From Pseudomonadota bacterium (GTDB lineage: Bacteria > CALINM01): a stretch of 58,518 nucleotides of DNA. Shown here in pieces: positions 17,504-26,869 of the stretch. Below the pieces are notes generated by a model. It saw only the letters and a program-made list of their open reading frames with translations. It was not told where the DNA came from and did no database searches. The first letter of the stretch is position 1; the number at the start of each line of letters is the position of its first letter. The DNA lies in contig JAOABK010000004.1 in assembly GCA_026418415.1 (NCBI GenBank), forward strand, positions 1 to 58,518. The letters are read 5' to 3'. Both the position numbers and the translations under genes were made by a program.

Positions 17504-17596
17504 TTATGCAAAAACCATCAGCGGCACTCCCTGAGCAGAGCTTAAATTGCTAAATCGAATAAATCGAAAGGATTTATAAGTGCCTTGCTGATGCAT
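17504..17596 (-). CDS. possible 30-codon leader peptide upstream of aroF (Phe/Tyr codons)
   Basis: A short ORF runs from ATG 17596 to TAA 17504, coding for MHQQGTYKSFRFIRFSNLSS followed by ten more residues. One Tyr and three Phe codons fall within nine codons (7-15), which suits attenuation of a DAHP synthase gene by aromatic amino-acid supply. There is no Shine-Dalgarno, and the predicted transcription start coincides with the ATG, so it would have to be translated as a leaderless ORF. The same stretch also folds into a strong stem, so it may be untranslated structured RNA instead. Confidence 0.4.
   Translation of the reverse strand: MHQQGTYKSFRFIRFSNLSSAQGVPLMVFA
17516..17593 (-). ncRNA. 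structured leader RNA of aroF (riboswitch-like or attenuation leader), class unknown
   Basis: On the minus strand CATCAGC (17593-17587) and GGCACT (17584-17579), separated by a 2-nt AA bulge, pair with AGTGCC-GCTGATG (17528-17516), a 13-bp closing stem. Inside is a second hairpin, ATAAATC/GATTTAT (17577-17571 with 17565-17559, loop CTTTC), and a weaker third, AGCA/TGCT (17551-17548 with 17537-17534). This gives a three-way-junction outline starting almost at the 5' end of the predicted transcript. I do not recognise TPP, SAM, T-box, c-di-GMP, glycine or THF riboswitch cores in it. A terminator hairpin follows 40 nt downstream. Confidence 0.6.
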
Positions 17597-17602
17597 ATTT
17601 AA

Positions 17603-17630
17603 ATTATACATAAATAAAACCAATGGTCAA
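17603..17630 (-). promoter_or_regulatory. sigma-70-type promoter of aroF leader
   Basis: On the minus strand TTGACC (17630-17625), a 16-bp spacer and a perfect TATAAT (17608-17603). The start of transcription would fall near 17596, at the first base of the leader stem and of the small leader ORF. Confidence 0.75.
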
Positions 17631-17638
17631 ATTAAAAA

Positions 17639-20325
<2,687 letters not shown>

Positions 20326-20333
<8 letters not shown>

Positions 20334-20787
20334 TATTTTAAATAGATTTTACCTTCTATGGGCAACAGGTTTTTTTACAGGGTTTATCCCAAAAGCCCCA
20401 GGTACAATTGGTTCCTTAGTTGGTATTTTATTATTTTTATTGATAAACTTCTTGGAAATTAAGATTCAAATTCTAATATTTCTTTTATATTTCCTAATTT
20501 CTCTTAAATCTGTTGCCTATACAATACGTTATTTTAATAAAAACGATCCTTCAGAGGTTAATTGTGATGAAATAATCGGTATCTGGATTGCCCTTCTTTT
20601 CTTTCAGCCCAAAACACTAATTATAATTTTAGCTTTCATATTTTTTAGGACCTTTGACATTCTAAAACCTTTTCCAGTGAGGAATTTCGAAAATTTTCAC
20701 GGTCCCTTTGGAGTAATTGCAGATGATATAGTTGCTGGTTTATTAACAAAGGGGGTTGTATGGTTGATTATGAAAATCTTTTATTAA
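20326..20787 (+). CDS. pgpA: Phosphatidylglycerophosphatase A
   Basis: About 153 residues from GTG 20326, which fits family length; a longer reading from 20266 would add a segment unlike the family. It dephosphorylates phosphatidylglycerol phosphate in the inner membrane. Visible: ATGFFTGFIPKAPGTIGSLVGILL at the N-terminus (read in two parts, GFIPKAPGTIGS being the signature), CDEIIGIW (acidic catalytic stretch) and FFRTFDILKPFPVRNFEN, plus several hydrophobic helices. It overlaps both the preceding DUF3047 gene and the following pncC. The pgsA gene that makes its substrate is elsewhere in the window (46812). Confidence 0.92.
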
Positions 20788-21257
20788 AAAGTGAAAAATT
20801 AGGCAAGATTTTGCGTGAAAGGAACAAAAAAATAGCCTTCGCTGAATCTTGTACCGGGGGCCTTCTTTCCTCAATAATAACTGAGATACCAGGAAGCTCT
20901 GATTATTTTGAAAGAGCCTATATAACATATTCAAATCAAGCAAAAATTGAAATGCTGGGGGTTAATAAAGACGTTATTGAAAAATTTGGAGCAGTAAGTT
21001 ATGAATGTGCAAAAGAGATGGTTGAAAAATTAAAAAAATTATCACTCTGTGATATCTGTGTATCCATCACTGGTATTGCTGGTCCAACAGGTGGAACGAT
21101 GGAAAAACCTGTAGGCTTAGTCTACACTGGATTCTTTATTGATAATGAACTTTTTATTGAAAAAAATTTTTTTAATGGATTAAGACAGGAAGTAAGATAC
21201 TCAACTATTGATTTTGTGTTAAATTTTTTACTTAAAAAACTTAGTTCCATAGGCTAA
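20760..21257 (+). CDS. pncC: Nicotinamide-nucleotide amidohydrolase (CinA C-terminal domain family)
   Basis: 165 residues, a stand-alone CinA C-terminal domain that deamidates nicotinamide mononucleotide to nicotinate mononucleotide, recycling NMN. This fits the nearby ligA, whose reaction releases NMN. Motifs: AFAESCTGGLLSSIITEIPGSS (catalytic Ser in ESCTGG), ITYSNQAKIEMLGV, and SITGIAGPTGGT...KPVGLVYTGF. An AAAGGGGG Shine-Dalgarno precedes the ATG, which lies inside the last 28 bp of pgpA. thpR follows after 3 bp. Confidence 0.93.
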   Translation: MVDYENLLLKSEKLGKILRERNKKIAFAESCTGGLLSSIITEIPGSSDYFERAYITYSNQAKIEMLGVNKDVIEKFGAVSYECAKEMVEKLKKLSLCDICVSITGIAGPTGGTMEKPVGLVYTGFFIDNELFIEKNFFNGLRQEVRYSTIDFVLNFLLKKLSSIG

Positions 21258-21260
21258 TTT

Positions 21261-21839
21261 ATGGAAAGATTACGATTATTTTTAGCTATCGACATCTACG
21301 AATCCCAAATTGAAAAAATTAAGATTGTACAAAAAAAATTAGAAGAGCTTTTTCCAGAAATAAAATGGACCAAACCAGAAACATGGCATCTTACGATTAA
21401 ATTCTTTGGCGAGACAAACAAAGATAAACTAAATAATATTATAGAGATATGCAAAACTGTATTTCGTAAATATAGCAATTTCGATATAACATTAAAAGAC
21501 ATATCCGCATTCCCAAATTTGAGAATGCCAAGGGTAATATTTATTGACACTCAGATACCAGAAATATTGCATCAAATTCATGAAGAGTTAGAGAAAAAAT
21601 TTGAAGATTTAGGGTTTAAAAGGGAAGATAGAAAATTTCATCCCCATTTAACATTAGCGCGCATTAAAGACGTAAAAGTTTTTCTTAAGCATAATCAACA
21701 AAAAATTGAAAACATAAAGGAAATAGGAAAAGAAATATACTATAACCTAAAAGTTAATGAAATAGTTTTATATCAAAGCATATTGAGTAAAGAAGGACCT
21801 AAATATTTAAAACTTGCTAAATTTAAACTTTCAGATTGA
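21261..21839 (+). CDS. thpR: RNA 2',3'-cyclic phosphodiesterase (LigT/ThpR family)
   Basis: 192 residues, the family length. The two catalytic HxTx motifs are present: TWHLTIKFFG (about residues 39-48) and FHPHLTLARI (about 125-134). The family hydrolyses 2',3'-cyclic ends of RNA to 2'-phosphates. It completes the ligA-DUF3047-pgpA-pncC-thpR run, a combination (pgpA, pncC, thpR) often seen in proteobacteria. The last 9 bp overlap the convergent cytochrome gene. Confidence 0.93.
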   Translation: MERLRLFLAIDIYESQIEKIKIVQKKLEELFPEIKWTKPETWHLTIKFFGETNKDKLNNIIEICKTVFRKYSNFDITLKDISAFPNLRMPRVIFIDTQIPEILHQIHEELEKKFEDLGFKREDRKFHPHLTLARIKDVKVFLKHNQQKIENIKEIGKEIYYNLKVNEIVLYQSILSKEGPKYLKLAKFKLSD

Positions 21840-22055
21840 ATGGCATTTTTTACAACGGGCATCTTCAGTTCTGATATTTTTTAGTTCTTCAAGTGTCTTC
21901 CTTTTCTCAAGTTTGTGGCAGGTAAAGCAGTTTTTATTATCAAGGGCTTTATGCATATCCACCATTTTTTGGTTCTTGCTATGACACACATTACAGGCAA
22001 CACCATAGGAATATAAAACGAAGAAAATAAAAAAACCTGCAAAAAGTACCTTCAT
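21831..22055 (-). CDS. Small periplasmic triheme c-type cytochrome
   Basis: 74 residues: signal peptide about 1-20 (LFAGFFIFFVLYSYGVA) and three CXXCH haem sites in the mature 54 residues (CNVCH, CFTCH, CKKCH), with an extra His near 34 that may be an axial ligand. This is smaller than the roughly 70-residue mature c7 cytochromes of Geobacter, which also have three haems. It probably carries electrons in the periplasm. No redox partner is adjacent; the larger cytochromes are at 49.5-52.4 kb. Confidence 0.9.
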   Translation of the reverse strand: MKVLFAGFFIFFVLYSYGVACNVCHSKNQKMVDMHKALDNKNCFTCHKLEKRKTLEELKNIRTEDARCKKCHSI

Positions 22056-22112
22056 ATTTTGATGATATCAAGTTTCTAAGAAACAAGAATTGACTTAAAT
22101 CAATTCCTAAAA

Positions 22113-22325
22113 TTATTTTTCAAACTCTTCTTTAGCCTTTTTTAATGCTTCAATAACCTGATTTATAAGATCTGGAGCTATTGTTATTCCCTTTTTGGTT
22201 GGTTTCCACTCCATATCATCGTCCATAAAATAAACTCTTAAATCGACATATTTTTTCTTTTTAAACTCTGATATAGTTATCATAATCTTTTCCATTGGAT
22301 TTTTTTCAATCTCAGCAAGAATCAT
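22113..22325 (-). CDS. PC4/p15-like DNA-binding protein
   Basis: 70 residues. KKYVDLRVYFMDDDMEWKPTKKGITI is a KKYVDLR-type beta strand followed by a PTKKGI turn and an amphipathic C-terminal helix (about 52-69). This is the pattern of the PC4 transcription-coactivator fold (PF02229), known in bacteria as single-stranded DNA-binding dimers such as YdbC. A good Shine-Dalgarno (AAGGAG) precedes ATG 22325. Residues 1-15 may be an extension; an internal ATG (residue 16) is possible. It lies 13 bp after the exported protein gene on the same strand. Confidence 0.8.
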   Translation of the reverse strand: MILAEIEKNPMEKIMITISEFKKKKYVDLRVYFMDDDMEWKPTKKGITIAPDLINQVIEALKKAKEEFEK

Positions 22326-22338
22326 AAAAACTCCTTTT

Positions 22339-22860
22339 TTAAAAGCCCTGTGGTTTATTTTTTGTTTTTATATCTTGTTCTTTTGGTCTATTATCTTTCA
22401 CCATTTTATCAAGTTCTTTATTTACAATCATTAAAGTACCAATAATCGCGGACCTGTCATAAATAAGACTTATCTTTACCTTTTCACCATCCCAAAAATA
22501 CTCGTCATAATAAAGCCTTGGTTTTTCTCCCCTGCCAAAGTTTTCAAAACATGCCCTCTTTAACTCCTCAAAATCGGTAAAAAACATAGTTTGAGCGATG
22601 ACAGCATAAAATTTATTTTCGAAAAAACCATAATAAAGAGCATCTAAATTCGCATTTCCAATGGTCATATTATCCTTTTTTTTCTTATAAAGTTTAATTC
22701 CGGTTTTTGGATCGACTTTTACAAACTCCATGTCCTTTAGCTGACTTATATCAGTGCCCCAAACTATCCCTCGAAAGCCATCGGGTTCATTCTCAAAACT
22801 ATATGCCTGTAAAGCATAAAGAAACAAACATAGAGTTATAAGAAATAAGACTTTTTTCAT
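22339..22860 (-). CDS. Exported protein of unknown function
   Basis: 173 residues from ATG 22860 (MKKVLFLITLCLFLYALQA signal peptide). A longer in-frame reading would run into the tRNA gene upstream and is rejected. The mature part starts FENEPDGFRGIVWGTDISQL, a pattern (phenylalanine/glycine, then WGT) seen in many short periplasmic proteins of delta-proteobacteria-like bacteria, then LYKKKKDN, YGFFENKFYAVIAQT and a C-terminal IIGTLMIVNKEL strand. I know no function. It follows the tRNA by 52 bp and precedes the PC4-like gene by 13 bp. Confidence 0.75.
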   Translation of the reverse strand: MKKVLFLITLCLFLYALQAYSFENEPDGFRGIVWGTDISQLKDMEFVKVDPKTGIKLYKKKKDNMTIGNANLDALYYGFFENKFYAVIAQTMFFTDFEELKRACFENFGRGEKPRLYYDEYFWDGEKVKISLIYDRSAIIGTLMIVNKELDKMVKDNRPKEQDIKTKNKPQGF

Positions 22861-22912
22861 AAGTAAAGGATATTTGAAATGGTAATAATTGTCAAGAAAA
22901 CATGAATAAAAA

Positions 22913-22986
22913 TGGCGGCACAGGGATTCGAACCCCGGACACTGCGGATATGAGCCGCATGCTCTGACCACCTGAGCTATGCCGCC
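22913..22986 (-). tRNA. tRNA-Met (CAU), elongator type
   Basis: A complete 74-nt cloverleaf on the minus strand: acceptor GGCGGCA/TGCCGCC, D arm GCTC...GAGC, anticodon stem TGCGG/CCGCA with loop CTCATAT (anticodon CAT), variable loop GTGTC, T arm CGGGG-TTCGAAT-CCCTG and discriminator A. The 3' CCA is not encoded (TTT follows). The three G:C pairs of the initiator anticodon stem and the 1-72 mismatch are absent, so it is an elongator; a tRNA-Ile2 with lysidine cannot be excluded from sequence but is less likely. Confidence 0.95.
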
Positions 22987-23056
22987 ATGAGATATTTATC
23001 ATAAAAAGTTTTAATACCATAAGTCAATAATTTTCTTAAAAATAAAAAGCTATTTG

Positions 23057-23085
23057 TTGCATTTATCTCATATAAACTTTATACT
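23057..23085 (+). promoter_or_regulatory. promoter of the MoxR/VWA operon
   Basis: TTGCAT (23057-23062), 17-bp spacer, TATACT (23080-23085). Transcription would start near 23092, one base before the ATG at 23093, so the mRNA is probably leaderless and the longer reading frame from 23054 is not used. Confidence 0.5.
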
Positions 23086-23092
23086 AAAATTC

Positions 23093-23926
23093 ATGGATAT
23101 CATAAAAAACTTAATTTATCGCGGCAGTTCAAACTATGTAGCCTCACAAGAATTAATTGACGCAGTTAACATAGCAATTCAGTTAGAAAAACCACTTATA
23201 ATAAGAGGGGAACCGGGAACAGGAAAAACAATGCTTGCAAAAAGCATAGCAGAATCCCTTGAATTGCCCTTTTTTGTTTGGCATATAAAATCTACAACCA
23301 AGGCAAAAGATGGCCTTTATTTTTATGATACAGTTCAAAGGTTAAACGATGCCCGCTTTCATGATAAAGATATTTCAGATATAAAACAATATATCAAATA
23401 TGGAAAATTAGCTGAGGCATTTCTTGCCGATAAGAAAGCGGTTTTACTAATTGATGAAATAGATAAAGCTGACATCGAATTCCCAAATGACTTATTAAAT
23501 GAGCTTGATGAGATGAGCTTTTATATACCCGAAACTAAAGAGACAATAATCGCTAAAAATAGACCAATAGTAATTATAACTAGCAATTCTGAAAAGGATT
23601 TGCCAGACGCATTTTTAAGACGCTGTGTATTTCACTATATTGCATTTCCTGATTATGATCTTATGAAAAAGATAGTAAATGTTCACTTTCCAAATATACA
23701 CAAAGAACTTTTAGAAAAAGCTCTTAATATCTTTTATGAAATTAGAAATCTTAAAGATTTAAGAAAAAAACCCTCTACGAGTGAATTAATCGATTGGATT
23801 AAAATTCTCATCTTATCTGCCTATGATATAGATAAGATTACTTTAAAAAATATTCCATTTGTCGGCGCTCTTATAAAGAAAGAGCAAGATTTAGAGCAGT
23901 TTAATAAATTAATACGTTTTAGATAA
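23093..23926 (+). CDS. MoxR-type AAA+ ATPase
   Basis: 277 residues from ATG 23093. Walker A GEPGTGKT (about 39-46), Walker B VLLIDEIDKAD (about 118-128), sensor 1 PIVIITSNSEKDLP, arginine finger region DAFLRRCVFHYIAFP, then a lid domain. MoxR ATPases act as chaperones that assemble or activate metal-dependent or VWA-carrying complexes. The next gene, 2 bp downstream, encodes a VWA protein, the standard partner. No metallo-enzyme target lies beside the pair. The start is chosen because the promoter -10 overlaps the upstream alternative. Confidence 0.92.
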   Translation: MDIIKNLIYRGSSNYVASQELIDAVNIAIQLEKPLIIRGEPGTGKTMLAKSIAESLELPFFVWHIKSTTKAKDGLYFYDTVQRLNDARFHDKDISDIKQYIKYGKLAEAFLADKKAVLLIDEIDKADIEFPNDLLNELDEMSFYIPETKETIIAKNRPIVIITSNSEKDLPDAFLRRCVFHYIAFPDYDLMKKIVNVHFPNIHKELLEKALNIFYEIRNLKDLRKKPSTSELIDWIKILILSAYDIDKITLKNIPFVGALIKKEQDLEQFNKLIRFR

Positions 23927-23928
23927 AA

Positions 23929-25083
23929 ATGAGTCTTTTAGCATTTTTCTACATTTTAAGAAAAAATGACATTCCCGTTACTACAAAAGAGTGGTTTGAT
24001 TTTTACAATCTTTTGAAATCTCACCAAATAAATAATCTTGACGAGTTTTATTACAAAGGTAGATCCGTTTTGGTTAAATCGGAAAAACTTTATGATGCCT
24101 ATGATAAATCTTACATTGAATTTACAACCTCTAATATAGATATTACAGAACGCCTAACAGAAATTTTAGATTTTTTTGATAATGACACATTTCCAAATCT
24201 TAATGAATTCCTCACTGACGAAACCTTAGAAGAAATAATAAAACGTTTTAACGAAAGATTTGAAAATCAGAAGGAAAAGCATACGGGCGGTGGCAGACAT
24301 ATTGGACAAAAGGGATACTCCCCTTTTGGAAATAGCGGAGCCAAAAGAGATGGGATAAGATTAGGTGGAAGTAGTACTCATAACAATGCTTTCTACGTAG
24401 CTACTGAGAGGAAATTTAAAAATTTAAGAGAAGATGTAAATATAGATGAGAGAAATATCGCCCTTGCTTTAAAAAAATTAAGACATTTTCAACACATTGG
24501 CATCGAAGAAGAAGTATCATTAGATGAAACTATTGACGCTACTGCAAAAAATTTTGGAGATATTGAAATAATATTTAAAAGAAACCGAATTAATAATATT
24601 AAGCTTCTATTGTTTATAGATAATGGTGGCTCAATGGAGCCCTATCGTGAAAGGGTTGAAAAACTTTTTTCGATTGCTAAAAATCTTAGGTACTTTAAAG
24701 ATTTTAAACATTTCTATTTTCACAATTGTATATATGACAATCTTTACACAGATACAGAATTATGGAAATCTATCCCCACATACAAAGTTCTACAAGAATT
24801 TGATGGGGATTGGAAAGTTATTATCATTGGAGATGCTTTAATGTCACCCTATGAATTATATAATTCCTTTCAATTTATTTACAGATTGGAAAGGACTGGA
24901 ACAACTGGTATTGAATGGCTTAATACATTAAACAAACACTTTAGAAAAGCAATCTGGCTAAATCCAATTTCCCAAGTCCAATGGCAACATCAAACAGTCA
25001 AAGCAATAAAAAATATCTTCCCAATGTTTCCACTAACTGTGGAAGGATTAGAAGAGGGGATAAAAGTTCTCTTAAAGAATTGA
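23929..25083 (+). CDS. VWA-domain protein, MoxR partner (CoxE/YehP-like)
   Basis: 384 residues. Residues 1-110 are helical; a Gly-rich stretch follows at about 120-155 (GGGRHIGQKGYSPFGNSG); then the VWA domain, about 225-370. The MIDAS begins FIDNGGSMEPYRERV with Asp231; the motif reads D-x-G-x-S, where the canonical first Ser of DxSxS is Gly, a variant I recall in this subfamily. The second MIDAS Asp is probably in IIIGDALMSPYEL. It works with the MoxR ATPase encoded 2 bp upstream. A hairpin at 25089-25107 follows the gene. The target complex is unknown. Confidence 0.85.
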   Translation: MSLLAFFYILRKNDIPVTTKEWFDFYNLLKSHQINNLDEFYYKGRSVLVKSEKLYDAYDKSYIEFTTSNIDITERLTEILDFFDNDTFPNLNEFLTDETLEEIIKRFNERFENQKEKHTGGGRHIGQKGYSPFGNSGAKRDGIRLGGSSTHNNAFYVATERKFKNLREDVNIDERNIALALKKLRHFQHIGIEEEVSLDETIDATAKNFGDIEIIFKRNRINNIKLLLFIDNGGSMEPYRERVEKLFSIAKNLRYFKDFKHFYFHNCIYDNLYTDTELWKSIPTYKVLQEFDGDWKVIIIGDALMSPYELYNSFQFIYRLERTGTTGIEWLNTLNKHFRKAIWLNPISQVQWQHQTVKAIKNIFPMFPLTVEGLEEGIKVLLKN

Positions 25084-25088
25084 TAAAA

Positions 25089-25107
25089 GGGGACTTTTAA
25101 TGTCCCC
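25089..25107 (-). terminator. terminator of the Lys-rich small gene (minus strand)
   Basis: GGGGAC (25089-25094) pairs with GTCCCC (25102-25107) around a 7-nt loop; on the minus strand CTTTTATC follows the stem, giving a T-run. It lies 32 bp downstream of the stop of the 47-codon gene at 25139-25282 and just after the convergent VWA gene. On the plus strand there is no T-run. Confidence 0.6.
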
Positions 25108-25138
25108 CAATAACACGCTAACTTAGCAGAACACTAAA

Positions 25139-25282
25139 TTATTTCTTTTTAGCAGTTGACTTTGAAGCTGTTGTTTTCTTAGTAGTCTTGCAGCAGGAGG
25201 ATTTTGCGGTTGCTTTCTTTTCGCTTGCTTTCTCTGCCGATTTTGCTGTTGTTTTTGTTGCTGTTTTTTTGGTTGTAGCCAT
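25139..25282 (-). CDS. 47-residue Lys/Ala/Thr-rich (histone H1-like) protein with Cys-Cys
   Basis: An ORF of 48 codons from ATG 25282 to TAA 25139 with an excellent Shine-Dalgarno (AGGAGGG, 7-nt spacing). The protein begins MATTKKTATKTTAKSAEKAS, contains KSSCCKTTKKTT (Cys30-Cys31) and ends STAKKK. The repeated K-T/A-K pattern resembles histone-H1-like and HU-tail sequences that bind DNA through Lys side chains. The vicinal cysteines are unusual for such proteins and could bind metal or form a disulfide. Nearby longer reading frames on the same strand lack a Shine-Dalgarno and are shadows. A promoter (25333-25361) and a terminator (25089-25107) frame it as a monocistronic gene. Confidence 0.8.
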   Translation of the reverse strand: MATTKKTATKTTAKSAEKASEKKATAKSSCCKTTKKTTASKSTAKKK

Positions 25283-25332
25283 TTTTTAGCCCTCCTTTTT
25301 TTTTGAGCCCAAAATATTGTGGCTCTTTTAAG

Positions 25333-25361
25333 CAAATATCACAATATATAGTATTTGTCAA
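25333..25361 (-). promoter_or_regulatory. promoter of the Lys-rich small gene
   Basis: On the minus strand TTGACA (25361-25356), 17-bp spacer and TATTTG (25338-25333). It lies 50 bp upstream of the ATG. The -35 is perfect; the -10 is weak. Confidence 0.5.
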
Positions 25362-25379
25362 TAAAAATATGAAAAAAAA

Positions 25380-25407
25380 TTGCATAAGGAAATTTTAATG
25401 CTAAAAT
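25380..25407 (+). promoter_or_regulatory. possible promoter of the SAP-like gene
   Basis: TTGCAT (25380-25385), 16-bp spacer, TAAAAT (25402-25407), 19 bp before the ATG at 25427. Confidence 0.4.
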
Positions 25408-25426
25408 TTATTCAGGAGGTTATAAA

Positions 25427-25627
25427 ATGGATATGAAAAAGGTCAGAGAAATTGCAAAAGAAAGGGGTGTAAAGATACCCTTCGGCGCAAAAAAAGTCGA
25501 CGCAATTAGAATGATTCAGAGGGCTGAGGGTAATTTTGACTGTTTTGGAAGAGCTCATGATGGTTATTGTGATCAAGAAGGTTGTCTGTGGAGAGATGAT
25601 TGTCTAACAGTAACTCAGCCTTTATAA
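25427..25627 (+). CDS. Small SAP-like domain protein with C-terminal Cys cluster
   Basis: 66 residues. Residues 1-32 (MKKVREIAKERGVKIPFGAK then KVDAIRMIQRAEG) match the helix-extended-loop-helix SAP pattern, often DNA-binding. The C-terminal half has four Cys (FDCFGRAHDGYCDQEGCLWRDDC) suitable for metal binding. A strong AGGAGG precedes ATG 25427 with 7-nt spacing. Similar small SAP proteins are seen in Geobacter-like genomes without known function. A radical SAM gene follows after 28 bp. Confidence 0.75.
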   Translation: MDMKKVREIAKERGVKIPFGAKKVDAIRMIQRAEGNFDCFGRAHDGYCDQEGCLWRDDCLTVTQPL

Positions 25628-25655
25628 AGGAAGTAAAAAATATTATAATTTTTTT

Positions 25656-26789
25656 GTGAATGTTAAAACTGAGATAGGTCCTATAAGACCACCGAGTGAA
25701 TCTCATAGCCTTCTTCTTCGATTTAGCAGAAACTGTCCGTGGAATAAGTGTCTTTTTTGTCCAGTATATAAAAAGGAAAAATTTTCTCTTAGACCTTTTA
25801 ATGAATTGAAAAAAGAAATACTCTTTCTTTCTTCGTTAAATAAAAAAATAAAAAATCTTTTACATTCACAAAGCATATCTGAACTTAGCTTGAATTTAAG
25901 TAAGTATTTTAAATACGAGGAAATTTCAGATGCAAGAAGATTATTACACTGGCTCTATCATGGCGAATATACTGTTTTTATTCAAGATGCTGATCCTCTC
26001 TTTAGAAAAAAAGAAGAGATTATCGAGTTGATTAGCTTATTAAAATCAGAATTTCCAGAAATAAAAAGAATTACAAGTTATGCACGGGCACGCACAATTA
26101 AAAGATTTAGTATCTCAGATTTAGAACAATTAAGGCAATCTGGATTAAATAGAATACATATGGGGCTTGAATCTGGCAGTAAAGAGGTACTAAATTTCGT
26201 ATGCAAAGGGTTGGAACCATCTGATATAATTGAAGCCTGTGAAAAATTAAGTGTTGCTCACATAGAAACCTCTCTATACGTAATGCCAGGACTTGGTGGA
26301 AAAGAATTTAGTAAATTACATGTTAGCGAAACAATTAAAGTAATTAATCAGTCAAAACCCAATTTTTTAAGAATAAGAACACTGGGACTAAATCCTAGTA
26401 TGCCACTATATCAGTTATATAAAGAAGGTAAATTCTTGGCACCATCAGAAAAAGAGATTGTATTAGAAGTAAAGGATATAATTGAAGGGATAACAGTAGC
26501 AGTAAAATTCTATTCAGATCATAATCTAAACTTGCTCATGGAAATAAATGGATCACTGCCAGAAGACAGAGTAAAGATGTTAAATAAAATTGAAAAATTT
26601 CTAAATTTAGATAAAGAAAAAATGGATCTCTTTATTCTTGCGAGAAGACTAAACAAAGTCTTCGATTTAAGTGAATTTTTAGCATTTGAAAAGGATGAAT
26701 ATTTACAAGAAGTTTACGAAAAGATAAAGTTTATTCCAGATGAAGAAAAAGAAAGCCTTTTTTTAGAGCTTAGATCACAAAATCTATAG
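25656..26789 (+). CDS. Radical SAM protein
   Basis: 377 residues, GTG start at 25656. The [4Fe-4S]/SAM site is in the unusual spacing CPWNKCLFC (C-X4-C-X2-C, about residues 25-33). Downstream are the radical SAM barrel features FIQDADPLF, ITSYARARTIKRF, LNRIHMGLESGSKEVLNFVCKG, and SLYVMPGLGGK, which place it near the Elp3/HemN-like B12-independent group. The substrate is unknown; similar proteins carrying NCPWN-type motifs are widespread in anaerobes. No partner gene suggests a pathway. The Shine-Dalgarno is weak. Confidence 0.85.
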   Translation: MNVKTEIGPIRPPSESHSLLLRFSRNCPWNKCLFCPVYKKEKFSLRPFNELKKEILFLSSLNKKIKNLLHSQSISELSLNLSKYFKYEEISDARRLLHWLYHGEYTVFIQDADPLFRKKEEIIELISLLKSEFPEIKRITSYARARTIKRFSISDLEQLRQSGLNRIHMGLESGSKEVLNFVCKGLEPSDIIEACEKLSVAHIETSLYVMPGLGGKEFSKLHVSETIKVINQSKPNFLRIRTLGLNPSMPLYQLYKEGKFLAPSEKEIVLEVKDIIEGITVAVKFYSDHNLNLLMEINGSLPEDRVKMLNKIEKFLNLDKEKMDLFILARRLNKVFDLSEFLAFEKDEYLQEVYEKIKFIPDEEKESLFLELRSQNL

Positions 26790-26795
26790 CCTCTC

Positions 26796-26823
26796 TTGAC
26801 AATACAACATCCAGTGGTATATT
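26796..26823 (+). promoter_or_regulatory. promoter of the dodecin gene
   Basis: TTGACA (26796-26801), 16-bp spacer, TATATT (26818-26823), 46 bp before the dodecin ATG. Confidence 0.6.
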
Positions 26824-26869
26824 TGAATTACCCATAATGGGATAAATACATAAAAAGAAGGAGGTCGTT

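Noticed and set aside
17504-17596. Hammerhead ribozyme in the aroF leader (CTGATG and CGAAA both present)
   Set aside because: The core needs CUGANGA; both strands have CUGAUGG or CUGAUGC, and the GAAA element is in a hairpin loop rather than at the junction.
22861-22971. Upstream extension of the exported protein gene at 22339
   Set aside because: It overlaps the tRNA-Met gene; ATG 22860 gives a clean signal peptide.
25123-25385. Two longer minus-strand reading frames (66-70 codons) over the Lys-rich gene
   Set aside because: They lack a Shine-Dalgarno and give Gln/Arg-rich shadow peptides; the 47-codon frame has an excellent Shine-Dalgarno and a coherent composition.
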